A stretch of 13,510 nucleotides of DNA from Cellulomonas sp. (GTDB lineage: Bacteria; Actinomycetota; Actinomycetes; Actinomycetales; Cellulomonadaceae). Under the pieces are notes generated by a model that worked only from the letters and a program-made list of their open reading frames with translations, did no database searches and was not told where the DNA came from. The DNA lies in assembly GCA_027451305.1 (NCBI GenBank), contig DAIDJQ010000220.1:1-13510 (forward strand), in the 5' to 3' direction. Shown here in pieces: positions 1 to 9,168 of the stretch (positions are counted from its first letter, which is position 1; the number at the start of each line of letters is the position of its first letter). The position numbers were made by a program, and so were the translations under genes.

Positions 1-1094
1 CCGCGCCGGGCGATCAGGAACCCGGACAGGAGGAACAGCGCACCGGTGGAGAACCCGTGGTTGATCATGTAGAACGACGAGCCGGCCACCGACGTCGAGG
101 TGAACGCGAACAGGCCGAGCACGATGAACCCGAAGTGCGACACCGACGTGTACGCGACCAGCCGCAGCAGGTCCCGCTGGCCGATCGCCAGCAGGGCGCC
201 GTACAGGATCGAGACCACCGCGAGGGCGATGACCACAGGGGCGGCCCAGCGCGAGGCGGCCGGGAACAGCGGCAGGCAGAGGGTCAGCATCCCGAAGGTG
301 CCGACCTTGTCCAGCACGCCGACCAGCAGGGTCGAGGTGCCGGCCGGCGCCTGCTCGGCGGCGTCCGGGAGCCAGGTGTGCACCGGGAACATCGGCGCCT
401 TGATGGCGAACGCCACGAAGAAGGCGATGAACAGCAGGCGCTCGGTCGTCGTGCCCAGGTGCAGGCCGACCAGGTTCTGGATGAGGAAGCCCTGCGGGCC
501 GCCGGGGCCCTTGAGGTACAGCGCGATGACGCCGACCAGCATGATCAGGCCGCCGGCGAGCGAGTACAGCAGGAACTTCACCGCCGCGTAGCGCCGCCGG
601 GGCCCGCCGTAGCCGCCGATCATGAAGTAGACCGGGATCAGCATCGCCTCGAAGAGGATGTAGAAGAGGAACACGTCGCGGGCGGCAAACACCGCCACGA
701 CGAACGCCTGCAGCACCAGCACGAGAGCGAGGTAGCGGCGCAGGCCGTTGGAGGCCTCGGTGGTGCTGCCCTGCTCGTGCCAGGCGGCCAGCACCACGAG
801 CGGCACCAGCAGCGCGGACATGGCGATCAGGGCGAGCCCGACGCCGTTGACGCCGAGCGCGTAGGACACCCCGAAGGCGGGGATCCAGCCGTGCAGCTCG
901 GTCAGCTGGTAGGTGCCGGACTGGTGCGTGTCGAAGGCGAGGTAGGCCGCACCCGTGAGCAGCAGCTCGGCGACGGCGAAGGCCAGCGCCACCTGCCGGA
1001 CCACGTTGCGCGGGCCGGCGGGCAGCACCCAGAGCGCCACGGCCCCGATCAGGGGCAGCAGCACCAGGGCGGTGAGCCAGGGGAAGGAAGACAT
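1..1094 (-). CDS. nuoM: NADH-quinone oxidoreductase subunit M (NuoM), 5' part, runs off the left edge
   Basis: Antiporter-like membrane subunit of complex I, one of the three large proton-pumping subunits (L, M, N). The frame starts with ATG at 1094 and stays open to the window edge, giving 364 codons plus two bases; the family is usually about 500 residues, so the last third is missing because of the window, not because the gene is broken. Visible hallmarks are FYILFEAMLIPVYFMIGGY (residues 144-162, with the conserved proton-pathway glutamate E149), IKAPMFPVHTWLPDAAEQAP (231-250, with pump lysine K232), LVGVLDKVGTFGM (257-269, with K263) and YTSVSHFGF (315-323). The protein is hydrophobic throughout, as expected for a multi-span membrane protein. 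It follows nuoL after a 17-nt gap that carries a GGGAG ribosome-binding motif about 11 nt before the ATG. The identification is firm. Confidence 0.96.
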   Translation of the reverse strand, partial: MSSFPWLTALVLLPLIGAVALWVLPAGPRNVVRQVALAFAVAELLLTGAAYLAFDTHQSGTYQLTELHGWIPAFGVSYALGVNGVGLALIAMSALLVPLVVLAAWHEQGSTTEASNGLRRYLALVLVLQAFVVAVFAARDVFLFYILFEAMLIPVYFMIGGYGGPRRRYAAVKFLLYSLAGGLIMLVGVIALYLKGPGGPQGFLIQNLVGLHLGTTTERLLFIAFFVAFAIKAPMFPVHTWLPDAAEQAPAGTSTLLVGVLDKVGTFGMLTLCLPLFPAASRWAAPVVIALAVVSILYGALLAIGQRDLLRLVAYTSVSHFGFIVLGLFAFTSTSVAGSSFYMINHGFSTGALFLLSGFLIARR

Positions 1095-1111
1095 CGGTCG
1101 CTGCTCTCCCG

Positions 1112-3073
1112 TCAGCTCTGCAGGGCCAGGACGACGACGACGAGGGCGACCAGGCCCAGGAGCATCGTCGAGGCGTAGGAGCGGACGTAGCCGGTCTGTG
1201 GACGGCGGGCCAGGTCACCGGATGCGACGGTCGCCTTGGCGATCCCCGCGACGGCACCGTCGACCAGCGCGCGGTCGCCGTACACCAGCGACCGGGTGAG
1301 CACCTGGCCGGGCACGACGAGCACGCCGTCGTTGACGACGTCCTGGTACAGGTCCTTGCGGGCGGCCCGGGTGAGGGTGGTGCCCAGAGGCGGCGTGGTC
1401 GGCACCGCGGAGACGGCGTACCGCCGCCAGGCGACGACCACGCCGATCACGACGACGAGCAGGCTCAGCGCGATCAGCACGGGCGCGGGGATCACGGGCT
1501 CGCCGTGGTCCGTGGCGCCGATGGAGGGCTCGAGCCAGCGGGTGAACCGGGAGCCGGTGGCGAGGATCCCGCCGATGGCCACCGACCCGACGGCCAGCAC
1601 GATCATCGGCACGGTCATCAGGGCGGGTGCCTCGTGCGGGTGCTGGTGCGACCCGTCGGCCTTCGGCGTCCACCGCTTGGTGCCCTCGAAGGTCATGAAG
1701 AACAGCCGCGCGATGTAGAACGCGGTGATCGCGGCGCCCAGCAGGGCCACCGTGCCGAACAGCCAGGCGCGCCACGGCTGGCCGGTGGTCGGCACGAACG
1801 CCGCCTCGATGATCGGGTCCTTGGAGAAGAACCCGGAGAACGGGAACATCCCGACGATCGCCAGCGCACCGGCCATGAACGTCAGCCAGGTGATCTTCAT
1901 CGACCGCGCGAGGCCGCCGAAGAACCGCATGTCCGTCTGGTCGTCCATCGCGTGCATCACGGACCCGGCGCCGAGGAACATGCCGGCCTTGAAGAAGCCG
2001 TGCGTCACCAGGTGCAGGATCGCGAACGCGTAACCGACGGGGCCCAGGCCCGCGGCCAGGATCATGTAGCCGATCTGGGACATCGTCGAGGCGGCCAGCG
2101 CCTTCTTGATGTCGTCCTTCGCGCAACCGACGATCGCTCCGAACAGCAGGCTGATCGCCCCGACGATCGTCACGACCAGGCGGGCCGTGGGTGCGGCGTC
2201 GAAGATCGTGTTGGACCGCACCACGAGGTACACCCCGGCGGTGACCATCGTCGCCGCGTGGATCAGCGCGGAGACCGGCGTCGGGCCCGCCATCGCGTCA
2301 CCGAGCCAGGACTGCAGCGGGAACTGCGCCGACTTGCCGCAGGCGGCGAGCAGGAGCATCAGCCCCACGCCCGTCCAGAACGCCGTGTCCTTCGGCCCCG
2401 ACGCGGCTGCGGCGTTCACCGTGGTGAAGTCCAGCGCGCCGACCTTCGCGAAGATCAGGCCCATCCCGATGATCAGCCCCAGGTCGCCGATGCGGTTGGC
2501 GATGAACGCCTTCTTGCCGGCCACGGCGTAGTCGAGGCGGTAGTTCCAGAAGCTGATCAGCAGGTACGACGCCAGGCCGACGCCCTCCCAGCCGACGAAC
2601 AGCAGCAGGTAGGAGTCCGCCAGCACCAGGAGCAGCATCGCCGCGACGAAGAGGTTCAGGTAGGCGAAGAACCGGCGACGCTCGGTGTCGTGCTCCATGT
2701 AGGCCACGGAGTACACGTGGATCAGGGTGCCGACGAAGGTCACCAGGAGCACGAAGGTCAGGGACAGCGGGTCGACGCGGAGCCCGGCGTTCAGGTGGAA
2801 GGTACCGGCGTCGATCCACGTGCCCAGACGGACGTCGAGGACGCGCTGGTCGGCGGGCCGGCCGAGGACCGTGACGAAGGCGATCAGGCCGAGCACGAAC
2901 GCGGCACCGGAGGCGAGCACCCCCAGCCAGTGACCCCAGCGGTCGGCACGCCGGCCGAGCAGCAGCAGGAGGGCGGCGGACGCCAGCGGCAGGCCGACGA
3001 GCAGCGGCGCGTACGACACGGCGCCGCCGTCCACCGGGGTTGCGGAGGCGACCAGTTCGGTCAACAGATGCAC
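1112..3073 (-). CDS. nuoL: NADH-quinone oxidoreductase subunit L (NuoL)
   Basis: Largest antiporter-like subunit, at the distal end of the membrane arm of complex I; in the family it pumps protons and sends a long lateral helix along the arm. The product is 653 residues, slightly longer than the E. coli protein (613). Conserved features are [20 protein letters not shown] (159-178, with E163), [20 protein letters not shown] (246-265, with pump lysine K247), [15 protein letters not shown] (269-283, with H272), [18 protein letters not shown] (320-337), [13 protein letters not shown] (354-366) and GFFSKDPI (414-421, with K418). A His-rich loop (SHQHPHEAP, 475-483) precedes the C-terminal spans. 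I take the GTG at 3073 as start because it lies 10 nt after the nuoK stop, has GAGGG 7 nt upstream, and gives a normal N-terminal membrane segment. Between nuoK and nuoM. Confidence 0.97.
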   Translation of the reverse strand: MHLLTELVASATPVDGGAVSYAPLLVGLPLASAALLLLLGRRADRWGHWLGVLASGAAFVLGLIAFVTVLGRPADQRVLDVRLGTWIDAGTFHLNAGLRVDPLSLTFVLLVTFVGTLIHVYSVAYMEHDTERRRFFAYLNLFVAAMLLLVLADSYLLLFVGWEGVGLASYLLISFWNYRLDYAVAGKKAFIANRIGDLGLIIGMGLIFAKVGALDFTTVNAAAASGPKDTAFWTGVGLMLLLAACGKSAQFPLQSWLGDAMAGPTPVSALIHAATMVTAGVYLVVRSNTIFDAAPTARLVVTIVGAISLLFGAIVGCAKDDIKKALAASTMSQIGYMILAAGLGPVGYAFAILHLVTHGFFKAGMFLGAGSVMHAMDDQTDMRFFGGLARSMKITWLTFMAGALAIVGMFPFSGFFSKDPIIEAAFVPTTGQPWRAWLFGTVALLGAAITAFYIARLFFMTFEGTKRWTPKADGSHQHPHEAPALMTVPMIVLAVGSVAIGGILATGSRFTRWLEPSIGATDHGEPVIPAPVLIALSLLVVVIGVVVAWRRYAVSAVPTTPPLGTTLTRAARKDLYQDVVNDGVLVVPGQVLTRSLVYGDRALVDGAVAGIAKATVASGDLARRPQTGYVRSYASTMLLGLVALVVVVLALQS

Positions 3074-3083
3074 GTGCCGGCCC

Positions 3084-3383
3084 TCAGCTCTTCAGCAGGT
3101 TGACGTCGTCGACCGACGCGGAGCGTCGGGTGCGGAAGATCGCGACGATGATGGCGAGCCCGACGACGACCTCGGCGGCGGCGACCACCATGACGAAGAA
3201 GGCCAGGACCTGGCCCGTCAGGTTGCCGTGGATCCGCGAGAACGTCACCAGCGCGAGGTTGCTCGCGTTCAGCATCAGCTCGACGCCCATGAAGACGATG
3301 ATCGAGTTGCGGCGCAGCAGCACCGTCAGGGCGCCGATCGAGAACAGGATCGTCGCCAGGACGAGGTAGTGGGTCAGGCTCAC
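3084..3383 (-). CDS. nuoK: NADH-quinone oxidoreductase subunit K (NuoK)
   Basis: Small three-helix membrane subunit of complex I, homologous to MrpC, sitting between NuoJ and NuoN and taking part in the proton path along the membrane arm. The product is 99 residues, the normal family length. The two buried glutamates needed for proton transfer in the family are present: E35 in [13 protein letters not shown] (31-43) and E71 in [14 protein letters not shown] (65-78). Its start is GTG at 3383, overlapping the nuoJ stop by 4 nt (GTGA), with GGAG about 9 nt upstream, so translation is probably coupled to nuoJ. The stop is 10 nt before nuoL. The family assignment is unambiguous from the glutamate-bearing helices. 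Confidence 0.97.
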   Translation of the reverse strand: MSLTHYLVLATILFSIGALTVLLRRNSIIVFMGVELMLNASNLALVTFSRIHGNLTGQVLAFFVMVVAAAEVVVGLAIIVAIFRTRRSASVDDVNLLKS

Positions 3384-4363
3384 GGCTGCGGCTCCGTCCG
3401 CTGGTCCTGCACGGTGGCGTCCCCGGCGTCCTGCGGCCCGGCGGGCGACACGGCCCCGGGCGCAGGGGCGCCGACGACGGCGGCCTCGTGGTCTGCCGCC
3501 TCGGGCGGCGGCGTGCCGCCGTCGGGACCGACCTGGTCGGCCGAGGTGAACGACCCGCCGCCGGATGCCCAGCCGCCGGCCAGCACCCGGTCGATCCGGG
3601 CGGCGTACTCGGCGGCGTCGGCCTCCTGGCCCCGCACCCGCAGGACGCGCGGCACCGAGATGTCCAGGGGCTGCTTGTCCGGGCCGAGCGCCGGCACGTC
3701 CATCGCGTTGTGCCGGGCGTACACGCCGGGAGCCGGCAGCGGCGTCAGCGTGTGGCCGCCCCGCACGCGGGCGTCGGCCCGCTCGCGCTGCGTGACGCGC
3801 GGCGTCAACCGGCGCCGGTGCGTCAGCACCAGCGCTCCGAGCGCGGCCGTGACCAGCAGCGCTCCGACCACCTCGAACGCGAACACGTACTGCCCGAAGA
3901 CGATCCGTGCCAGCTCGACCGGGTTGGAGTCCGCGTTGGCGGTGGTCAGGCCCTTCGCAGGACCGTAGGTCGCCCGGCCCACCACGCCGGCCAGCACCAC
4001 CACCAGCCCCACGCCGGCGAGCACGCCGGCGACCCGCTGCCCGCGCAGCGTCTCCACCAGGGAGTCCGAGGTGTCGACGCCGACCAGCATGAGCACGAAG
4101 AGGAACAGCATCATCACGGCGCCGGTGTAGACGACCACCTGGACCACGCCGAGGAACACCGCGTCCTGCGCCACGTAGAGGAACGCCAGGCTGATCATCA
4201 CGACGACCACCGAGAGGGCTGCGTGGACCGCCTTGCGGGCGAACAGCAGCCCGAGGGCCGCGATCACCATGATCGGGCCGAGGGTCCAGAAGAGGATCGC
4301 CTCGCCCGTCGTCGTCACGCCCGTGTCGGTCAGGGACGTGGGCAGCATCGCCAGCGCGCTCAT
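3380..4363 (-). CDS. nuoJ: NADH-quinone oxidoreductase subunit J (NuoJ) with a long C-terminal tail
   Basis: Membrane subunit of complex I; its third helix carries the pi-bulge that links quinone-site changes to the proton pumps. The product is 327 residues against about 180 in E. coli. Residues 22-182 form the five-helix core. The diagnostic stretch is [20 protein letters not shown] (73-92), with the conserved Y79 and G81; [18 protein letters not shown] (163-180) is the last helix. The remaining roughly 145 residues are soluble, starting with an Arg-rich segment (183-201), then [20 protein letters not shown] (205-224) and an acidic, Pro/Gly/Ala-rich end. A longer tail is known in actinobacterial NuoJ, but its role is unknown to me. 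The ATG at 4363 overlaps the nuoI stop by 4 nt (ATGA). The open frame extends upstream of 4363 only as an out-of-frame shadow of nuoI. Confidence 0.95.
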   Translation of the reverse strand: MSALAMLPTSLTDTGVTTTGEAILFWTLGPIMVIAALGLLFARKAVHAALSVVVVMISLAFLYVAQDAVFLGVVQVVVYTGAVMMLFLFVLMLVGVDTSDSLVETLRGQRVAGVLAGVGLVVVLAGVVGRATYGPAKGLTTANADSNPVELARIVFGQYVFAFEVVGALLVTAALGALVLTHRRRLTPRVTQRERADARVRGGHTLTPLPAPGVYARHNAMDVPALGPDKQPLDISVPRVLRVRGQEADAAEYAARIDRVLAGGWASGGGSFTSADQVGPDGGTPPPEAADHEAAVVGAPAPGAVSPAGPQDAGDATVQDQRTEPQP

Positions 4364-5193
4364 CGGGTGCCCTGCCGGATCGCGGCGGCGGTCAGGTCCG
4401 CCTGCGCCTGTGCCGTGGCACCACGCGGTGCCGGTGGCACGCCCTTGGCGACGTTGGCGGGAAGCGACGGGTCGTCGGGCCGGTGCTCGGCCACCCAGGC
4501 CTCCTGCTCGGCGGTCGGCCCGGTGACGGAGCCCTGGTAGTAGTCGGTGTCCGTGGTGCCCTCCACCATGGGGTGCGGAGACGAGAGCATGCCGTTGCGC
4601 AGCGGCGCCAGCAGGTCCTGCTTCTCCCAGATGAGCCCGGCCCGGGTGGGTCCGGCGAGCTCGAACTCGTTGGTCATGGTCAGCGCCCGGGTGGGGCACG
4701 CCTCGATGCACAGGCCGCACAGGATGCAGCGCAGGTAGTTGATCTGGTAGACGCGGCCGTACCGCTCCCCCGGGGAGAACTGCTGCTCCGGGGTGTTGTC
4801 CGCGCCCTCGACGTAGATCGCGTCCGCCGGGCACGCCCAGGCGCACAGCTCGCAGCCGATGCACTTCTCCAGACCGTCGGCATACCGGTTGAGCTGGTGC
4901 CGGCCGTGGAACCGCGGCTTCGGCGGCACCTTCTCCGACGGGTACTGCTCGGTGACGGTGGGGCGGAACAGGTTCGCCATCGTGACGCCGAAGCCGGCGG
5001 CAGGGGCGAGCGCGGCCGCGAGGCCCGTCGGCACCGGAATCCGGGACGTGTACCGCTGCGCCGGGGCGTCCACCTCGGAACCTGCGCCGTCCGGCGTCCG
5101 GACGGGCGGCTTGGCACCGGAGGGTCGGCGCACCGGAGTGCTCCCGGCCGCGCGGACGGGCTTCTTCCCGGTCGGCTTGCTGGGCTCAGCCAC
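4360..5193 (-). CDS. nuoI: NADH-quinone oxidoreductase subunit I (NuoI), 2x[4Fe-4S] ferredoxin-like
   Basis: Electron-transfer subunit carrying clusters N6a and N6b, which pass electrons from NuoG to the final cluster in NuoB. The product is 277 residues. Two complete 4Fe-4S motifs are present: C111-x2-C114-x2-C117-x3-C121 ([20 protein letters not shown]) and C156-x2-C159-x2-C162-x3-C166 ([17 protein letters not shown]). They are flanked by [11 protein letters not shown] (94-104) and [12 protein letters not shown] (143-154), typical of actinobacterial NuoI. Residues 1 to about 65 are a basic, Pro/Ala-rich extension, and about 90 residues follow the second cluster, so the protein is much longer than the E. 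coli one (180). I chose the GTG at 5193 because AGGAGG sits 6 nt upstream; it overlaps the end of nuoH by 8 nt. An internal ATG (residue 72) would give a more usual length but has less support. Confidence 0.95.
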   Translation of the reverse strand: MAEPSKPTGKKPVRAAGSTPVRRPSGAKPPVRTPDGAGSEVDAPAQRYTSRIPVPTGLAAALAPAAGFGVTMANLFRPTVTEQYPSEKVPPKPRFHGRHQLNRYADGLEKCIGCELCAWACPADAIYVEGADNTPEQQFSPGERYGRVYQINYLRCILCGLCIEACPTRALTMTNEFELAGPTRAGLIWEKQDLLAPLRNGMLSSPHPMVEGTTDTDYYQGSVTGPTAEQEAWVAEHRPDDPSLPANVAKGVPPAPRGATAQAQADLTAAAIRQGTR

Positions 5194-6532
5194 GGGGCAC
5201 CTCCTGTGTCACCTGGGGGGTGGTCGCGTCGGTCGCGGTCTGCATCGCCAGCCGGCGCTGGGCGCGCGGTGACGGCGGCAGCACCTGACCCGGCAGCGGC
5301 GGCACGGGGTAGCCGTCGGCGAACGGGTCGAACTCCTTGACCGCGACCCGGCGCTCCGGCTTCTTCTCCGGGATCAGGAAGGAGACGAGCAGGCCCACCA
5401 CCACCACGCCGGCCAGCGCGTAGAGCAGGCTGCTCAGCTGGAGGTGCGTGAACTGGCGCACGCCCTGGACCACGGCGACGCACACCACCCAGACCAGGGC
5501 GGACGGGATCAGCACCTTCCAGCCCAGCTTCATGAACTGGTCGTACCGGAACCGCAGCAGCGTGCCGCGCACCCAGACGAAGAAGAACATCAGCACCCAC
5601 ACCTTGGCCAGGAACCACAGCAGCGGGAACCAGCCGGTGTTGAGCAGCCCGTGGTCCACCAGCGACAGGGGCCACGGCGCCCGCCAGCCGCCCAGGAACA
5701 GCGTCACGGCCACGGCGGAGACGTTGAGCATGTTGATGTACTCGGCGAGGAAGAACCAGGCGAACTTCATCGACGAGTACTCGGTGGTGTAGCCGCCGAC
5801 CAGCTCGCCCTCGGCCTCCGGGAGGTCGAACGGCAGCCGGTTGGTCTCGCCGACCATCGAGATCACGTAGATCACGAAGGCGGGCAGCAGCGGCAGGAAC
5901 CACCAGATCCGCGTCTGGGAGTCGACGATCTGCGACGTCGACATGGAGCCCGACAGCACGAACACGCTGACCAGGGACAGCCCCATCGCCAGCTCGTAGC
6001 TGATCACCTGCGCGGTGGACCGCACGGAGCCGAGCAGCGGGTAGGTGGACGCCGAGGACCAGCCGCCGAGCACGATGCCGTACACGCCGACCGACGAGGC
6101 CGCGAGGATGTAGAGCGTCGCCACCGGGAAGTCCGTCAGCTGCAGCGGCGTGCTGTGCCCGAACAGGCTGACCTGCGGGCCCATCGGGATCACGGCGTAG
6201 GTCAGCAGCGAGCAGAACACCGCGATCATCGGCGCGACCAGGTAGACGATCTTGTCCGCCGCCGTGACGTCGATGTCCTCCTTGACCAGGAGCTTCATCG
6301 CGTCGGCGAGCGACTGCAGCAGACCGAGCGGACCGTGCACGTTCGGGCCGGGCCGCACCTGCATGCGACCGACGACGCGCCTCTCGAACCAGATGGCGAA
6401 CAGCACCGAGAGCAGCATGAAGACGAGGATCGCGACGGCCTTGATCGCCCAGATCCACCACGTGTCGTGGCTGAAGTCGGCCCCCGCGGGCGTGCTGCCC
6501 GCGGCAGCCGCCACCACACCGAGCGCGTTCAC
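5186..6532 (-). CDS. nuoH: NADH-quinone oxidoreductase subunit H (NuoH)
   Basis: Membrane subunit that anchors the hydrophilic arm and forms most of the quinone-access chamber, together with NuoB and NuoD. The product is 448 residues; the family core is about 325-350. Signature segments are [20 protein letters not shown] (49-68), [13 protein letters not shown] (75-87), [19 protein letters not shown] (157-175, ending just before the conserved SYELAMGL), [20 protein letters not shown] (228-247, the acidic loop at the quinone chamber) and [15 protein letters not shown] (251-265). A soluble tail of about 60 residues after the last helix ([12 protein letters not shown]) carries a Pro-rich patch ([15 protein letters not shown], 408-422). 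The start is the GTG at 6532, overlapping the nuoG stop by 4 nt (GTGA), with AAGGGG 7 nt upstream. The open frame continues upstream of this GTG but there it only shadows nuoG. Confidence 0.97.
   Translation of the reverse strand: MNALGVVAAAAGSTPAGADFSHDTWWIWAIKAVAILVFMLLSVLFAIWFERRVVGRMQVRPGPNVHGPLGLLQSLADAMKLLVKEDIDVTAADKIVYLVAPMIAVFCSLLTYAVIPMGPQVSLFGHSTPLQLTDFPVATLYILAASSVGVYGIVLGGWSSASTYPLLGSVRSTAQVISYELAMGLSLVSVFVLSGSMSTSQIVDSQTRIWWFLPLLPAFVIYVISMVGETNRLPFDLPEAEGELVGGYTTEYSSMKFAWFFLAEYINMLNVSAVAVTLFLGGWRAPWPLSLVDHGLLNTGWFPLLWFLAKVWVLMFFFVWVRGTLLRFRYDQFMKLGWKVLIPSALVWVVCVAVVQGVRQFTHLQLSSLLYALAGVVVVGLLVSFLIPEKKPERRVAVKEFDPFADGYPVPPLPGQVLPPSPRAQRRLAMQTATDATTPQVTQEVPRG
5200..5205 (-). promoter_or_regulatory. 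Ribosome-binding site of nuoI (decides its start)
   Basis: On the minus strand this reads AGGAGG, a full Shine-Dalgarno core, 6 nt before the GTG at 5193. It lies inside the last codons of nuoH. It is the main support for starting NuoI at 5193 with a long N-terminal extension instead of at an internal ATG. Confidence 0.8.
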
Positions 6533-9168
6533 GCCGTGACCCCTTCGCCCGTCTCGGTACCGCCGGCGGTCGTCCCGCCCACGGTGTCCAGCCCGCCGGC
6601 CGTCAGCCGGACCACTGCCCCGGCGTCGACCCCCAGCGTGTCGCGGACCGCGCTGCCCACCGCGTTGGTCGGCAGCCACACCACCCGGTCCGGCATGTCG
6701 GTCACCAGCACCGGTGCCGTGATGCTCCCCGCGTCCGTGGCGACGGTCAGCGGCTCGCCGTCGGCCACCCCCGCCGTCGCCGCCGTGGCGGCCGACACCC
6801 GGGCGACCAGGCGCTTGGCGGTCCCGGCGAGGAACGGCTCACCGGTCTGCAGCCGACCGGCGTCCACCAGCTGGTGCCAGGTGGCCAGCACGGCAGACCC
6901 GTCCGGAACCCGCGGCGGCTGTGCCGCGTGCACGTCCGGCGCCGGGAACCGAGCACCGTCCCAGCCGCCGAGCTGGTCGAGCTCGGCGTGCACGGCGGCC
7001 ACGGACTGCAGCCCGAGCGGCGTGCCCATGGCGTCCGCGAGCAGGTCGAGCACCCGGTGGTCGGCCATCTGGTGGCTGGCCAGCGCCTGCGGGAACGGCC
7101 GCGGGCGCCCCTCCCACGTGACGAAGGTGCCGGCCTTCTCCACCGGCGGGGCGACCGGCAGCACCACGTCCGCCAGCGCGGTCACCTCGGAGGTGCGCAC
7201 CTCGAGCGAGACGACGAACGGCACCCGCTCCAGCGCGCGGCGCGCCTGCGCCGGGTCCGGCAGGTCGGCGAGCTCGAGCCCGCCGACGACGAGGCCGCCC
7301 AGCAGGCCCGCCTCCCCGGCCGCGAGGATCTCGGTCAGCGACCGGCCGCGCTCGGCCGGCAGCCCGTCCGCGCCCCAGGCCGCCGCCAGGTCCACCCGGG
7401 CTGCGGAGTCGGCCACCGGACGCCCGCCCGGGAGCAGGCCCGGGAGCGTCCCTGCCTCGACGGCGCCACGCTCACCGGCCCGCCGCGGCACCCACGCGAG
7501 CTTCGCGCCGGTGCGCTCGGCGAGCCGCACGGCGGCCGAGAGCGCGCCCGGCGTCCCGGCCAGCCGCTCTCCGACCAGCAGCACCGCACCGGGGGCGGTC
7601 AACGCCGCCGCGGTGTCCGCCAGCAGCGCGTCCGGCGAGCCTGCGACCAGGCCGTCGAGCACCTCCGCCTCGGTCCCGGGAGCGGCCGGCAGCAGCGTGC
7701 CGGACAGCCGCTCGAGGCCGCGGGTGGCGAACGGTGCCACGGAGAGCACCCGCTGGCGGTGCGCCATCACGGCCTGGCGCAGGCGGACGAACAGGATGCC
7801 GCCCTCCTCCTCCGCCTCGAGGCCGGCGAGCAGCACGGCAGGGGCGGCGGCGAGGTCGGCGAAGGTCACCTGGAGGGTGCGACCGGCGACCGCGTGACCG
7901 AGGAACTGCTCCTCCTCGGCCGAGTGCGGGCGGGCGCGGTGGTCCACGTCGTTGGTCCCGAGCACCGCCCGGGCGAACTTGCCGTACGCGTAGGCGTCCT
8001 CGAGGGTCACGCGACCGCCGGGGAGCACCGCGACGCCGTGGGCAGCGCCGTCGGTCCCGGCCTGCGCCGCACCCAGCCCGGCCGCGGCGACGTCGAGCGC
8101 CTCCTGCCAGCTGACGGGCTCCAGCTCGCCGTCACGGCGCACCAACGGGGTGGTGATCCGGTCGGCCGCCACCTGCCAGCCGAACGCGAACCGGTCCTTG
8201 TCGGTGATGAACTCCTGGTTCACCGCCGGGTCGTCCCCCGCCTGGCGGCGCAGCACGACGCCGCGGCGGTGGTCGATGCGGATCGCCGAGCCGTTGGAGT
8301 CGTGCTCGGCGATGCTCGGGGTGGAGACCAGGTCGAACGGGCGGGACCGGAACCGGTACGCCGCCGACGTGAGGGCGCCGACCGGGCAGATCTGCACGGT
8401 GTTGCCGGAGAAGTACGACGAGAACGGCCGGCCGCTGACGTCCTGCGTGGCCGGACCGGTCGGCGCCTCGCCGGCGAAGTCGAGCACCCGGGTGTCGAAC
8501 GTGCCGATCTGCTGCGCGGCACCGCGCATCTGCAGGTCGATGAAGGGGTCGCCGGCGATCTCCTCGGAGAACCGGGTGCAGCGCTGGCAGAGGATGCAGC
8601 GCTCACGGTCCAGCAGGATCTGCGTGGAGATGTTGATCGGCTTCGGGTAGGTCCGCTTCACGTCGACGAACCGGCTGGTGGTCCGCCCGTTGCTCATCGC
8701 CTGGTTCTGCAGGGGGCACTCGCCGCCCTTGTCGCAGACCGGGCAGTCCAGCGGGTGGTTGATCAGCAGGAACTCCATCACGCCGTGCTGGGCCTTGTCG
8801 GCCTCGGCGGAGGTGTGCTGGGTCCTGACCTGCATGCCCGGGGTCGCCTCGAGCGCGCACGACGGCTGCGGCTTGGGCATCTTCGCGAGGTTGCCGTCGC
8901 GGCCCGGCGCCCAGACCTCGACGAGGCACTGACGGCAGGCGCCCACCGGCGCCAGCAGCGGGTGGTCGCAGAACCGCGGGATCGCGATGCCCAGCTCCTC
9001 GGCGGCCCGGATCACCAGGGTGCCCTTGGGCACGGTGGTCTCGATGCCGTCGATGCTGAACGTCACGGTCGCCGCCGGCACGGCCGGCTGCACCGGCGGG
9101 GCCGACGGGACCAGCGGCGTCGCGCCGTCCGTCCGAGCACCGTCGGTGCGAGGGGTGGTCACGGTCAT
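6529..9168 (-). CDS. nuoG: NADH-quinone oxidoreductase subunit G (NuoG), lacking the N7 cluster ligands
   Basis: Large Fe-S subunit that relays electrons from NuoF to NuoI. The product is 879 residues. After a Pro/Ala-rich lead comes a 2Fe-2S ferredoxin domain (about 34-115) with N1b ligands C67, C78, C81 and C104. Next is the N5 site H138-x3-C142-x2-C145-x5-C151 ([14 protein letters not shown]), then N4 with C191, C194, C197 and C261 ([19 protein letters not shown]). From about 280 on it is a molybdopterin-oxidoreductase-like domain, which carries no molybdenum in this family, ending in a beta-barrel module (about 779-857). The four cysteines of the extra cluster N7, usual in actinobacterial and E. 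coli NuoG, are replaced here by A287, D290, S294 and T322. N7 is off the main electron path, so function should be kept. The ATG at 9168 shares one base with the nuoF stop (TGATG). Confidence 0.96.
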   Translation of the reverse strand: MTVTTPRTDGARTDGATPLVPSAPPVQPAVPAATVTFSIDGIETTVPKGTLVIRAAEELGIAIPRFCDHPLLAPVGACRQCLVEVWAPGRDGNLAKMPKPQPSCALEATPGMQVRTQHTSAEADKAQHGVMEFLLINHPLDCPVCDKGGECPLQNQAMSNGRTTSRFVDVKRTYPKPINISTQILLDRERCILCQRCTRFSEEIAGDPFIDLQMRGAAQQIGTFDTRVLDFAGEAPTGPATQDVSGRPFSSYFSGNTVQICPVGALTSAAYRFRSRPFDLVSTPSIAEHDSNGSAIRIDHRRGVVLRRQAGDDPAVNQEFITDKDRFAFGWQVAADRITTPLVRRDGELEPVSWQEALDVAAAGLGAAQAGTDGAAHGVAVLPGGRVTLEDAYAYGKFARAVLGTNDVDHRARPHSAEEEQFLGHAVAGRTLQVTFADLAAAPAVLLAGLEAEEEGGILFVRLRQAVMAHRQRVLSVAPFATRGLERLSGTLLPAAPGTEAEVLDGLVAGSPDALLADTAAALTAPGAVLLVGERLAGTPGALSAAVRLAERTGAKLAWVPRRAGERGAVEAGTLPGLLPGGRPVADSAARVDLAAAWGADGLPAERGRSLTEILAAGEAGLLGGLVVGGLELADLPDPAQARRALERVPFVVSLEVRTSEVTALADVVLPVAPPVEKAGTFVTWEGRPRPFPQALASHQMADHRVLDLLADAMGTPLGLQSVAAVHAELDQLGGWDGARFPAPDVHAAQPPRVPDGSAVLATWHQLVDAGRLQTGEPFLAGTAKRLVARVSAATAATAGVADGEPLTVATDAGSITAPVLVTDMPDRVVWLPTNAVGSAVRDTLGVDAGAVVRLTAGGLDTVGGTTAGGTETGEGVTA
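6540..6545 (-). promoter_or_regulatory. Ribosome-binding site of nuoH
   Basis: Reads AAGGGG on the minus strand, 7 nt before the GTG at 6532 and inside the 3' end of nuoG. It supports the GTG start that overlaps the nuoG stop by 4 nt. Confidence 0.6.

Noticed and set aside
1095..1111. Possible internal promoter in the nuoL-nuoM gap
   Set aside because: The 17-nt gap is occupied by the nuoM ribosome-binding region and leaves no room for a promoter.
3074..3083. Possible regulatory site or terminator in the nuoK-nuoL gap
   Set aside because: The gap is only 10 nt and is accounted for by ribosome-binding sequence; it is too short for a promoter or terminator hairpin.
4364..4864. Upstream extension of the nuoJ frame, rich in Cys-free Arg/Gly/Ala sequence
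   Set aside because: It shadows nuoI; true NuoJ membrane sequence starts only after the ATG at 4363.
5444..7897. Open frame of 817 codons on the plus strand opposite nuoH and nuoG
   Set aside because: It spans two real genes on the other strand and changes composition where the underlying gene changes (His/Gln/Arg-rich over nuoH, Ser/Pro/Ala-rich over nuoG). It is a shadow of codon bias, not a gene.
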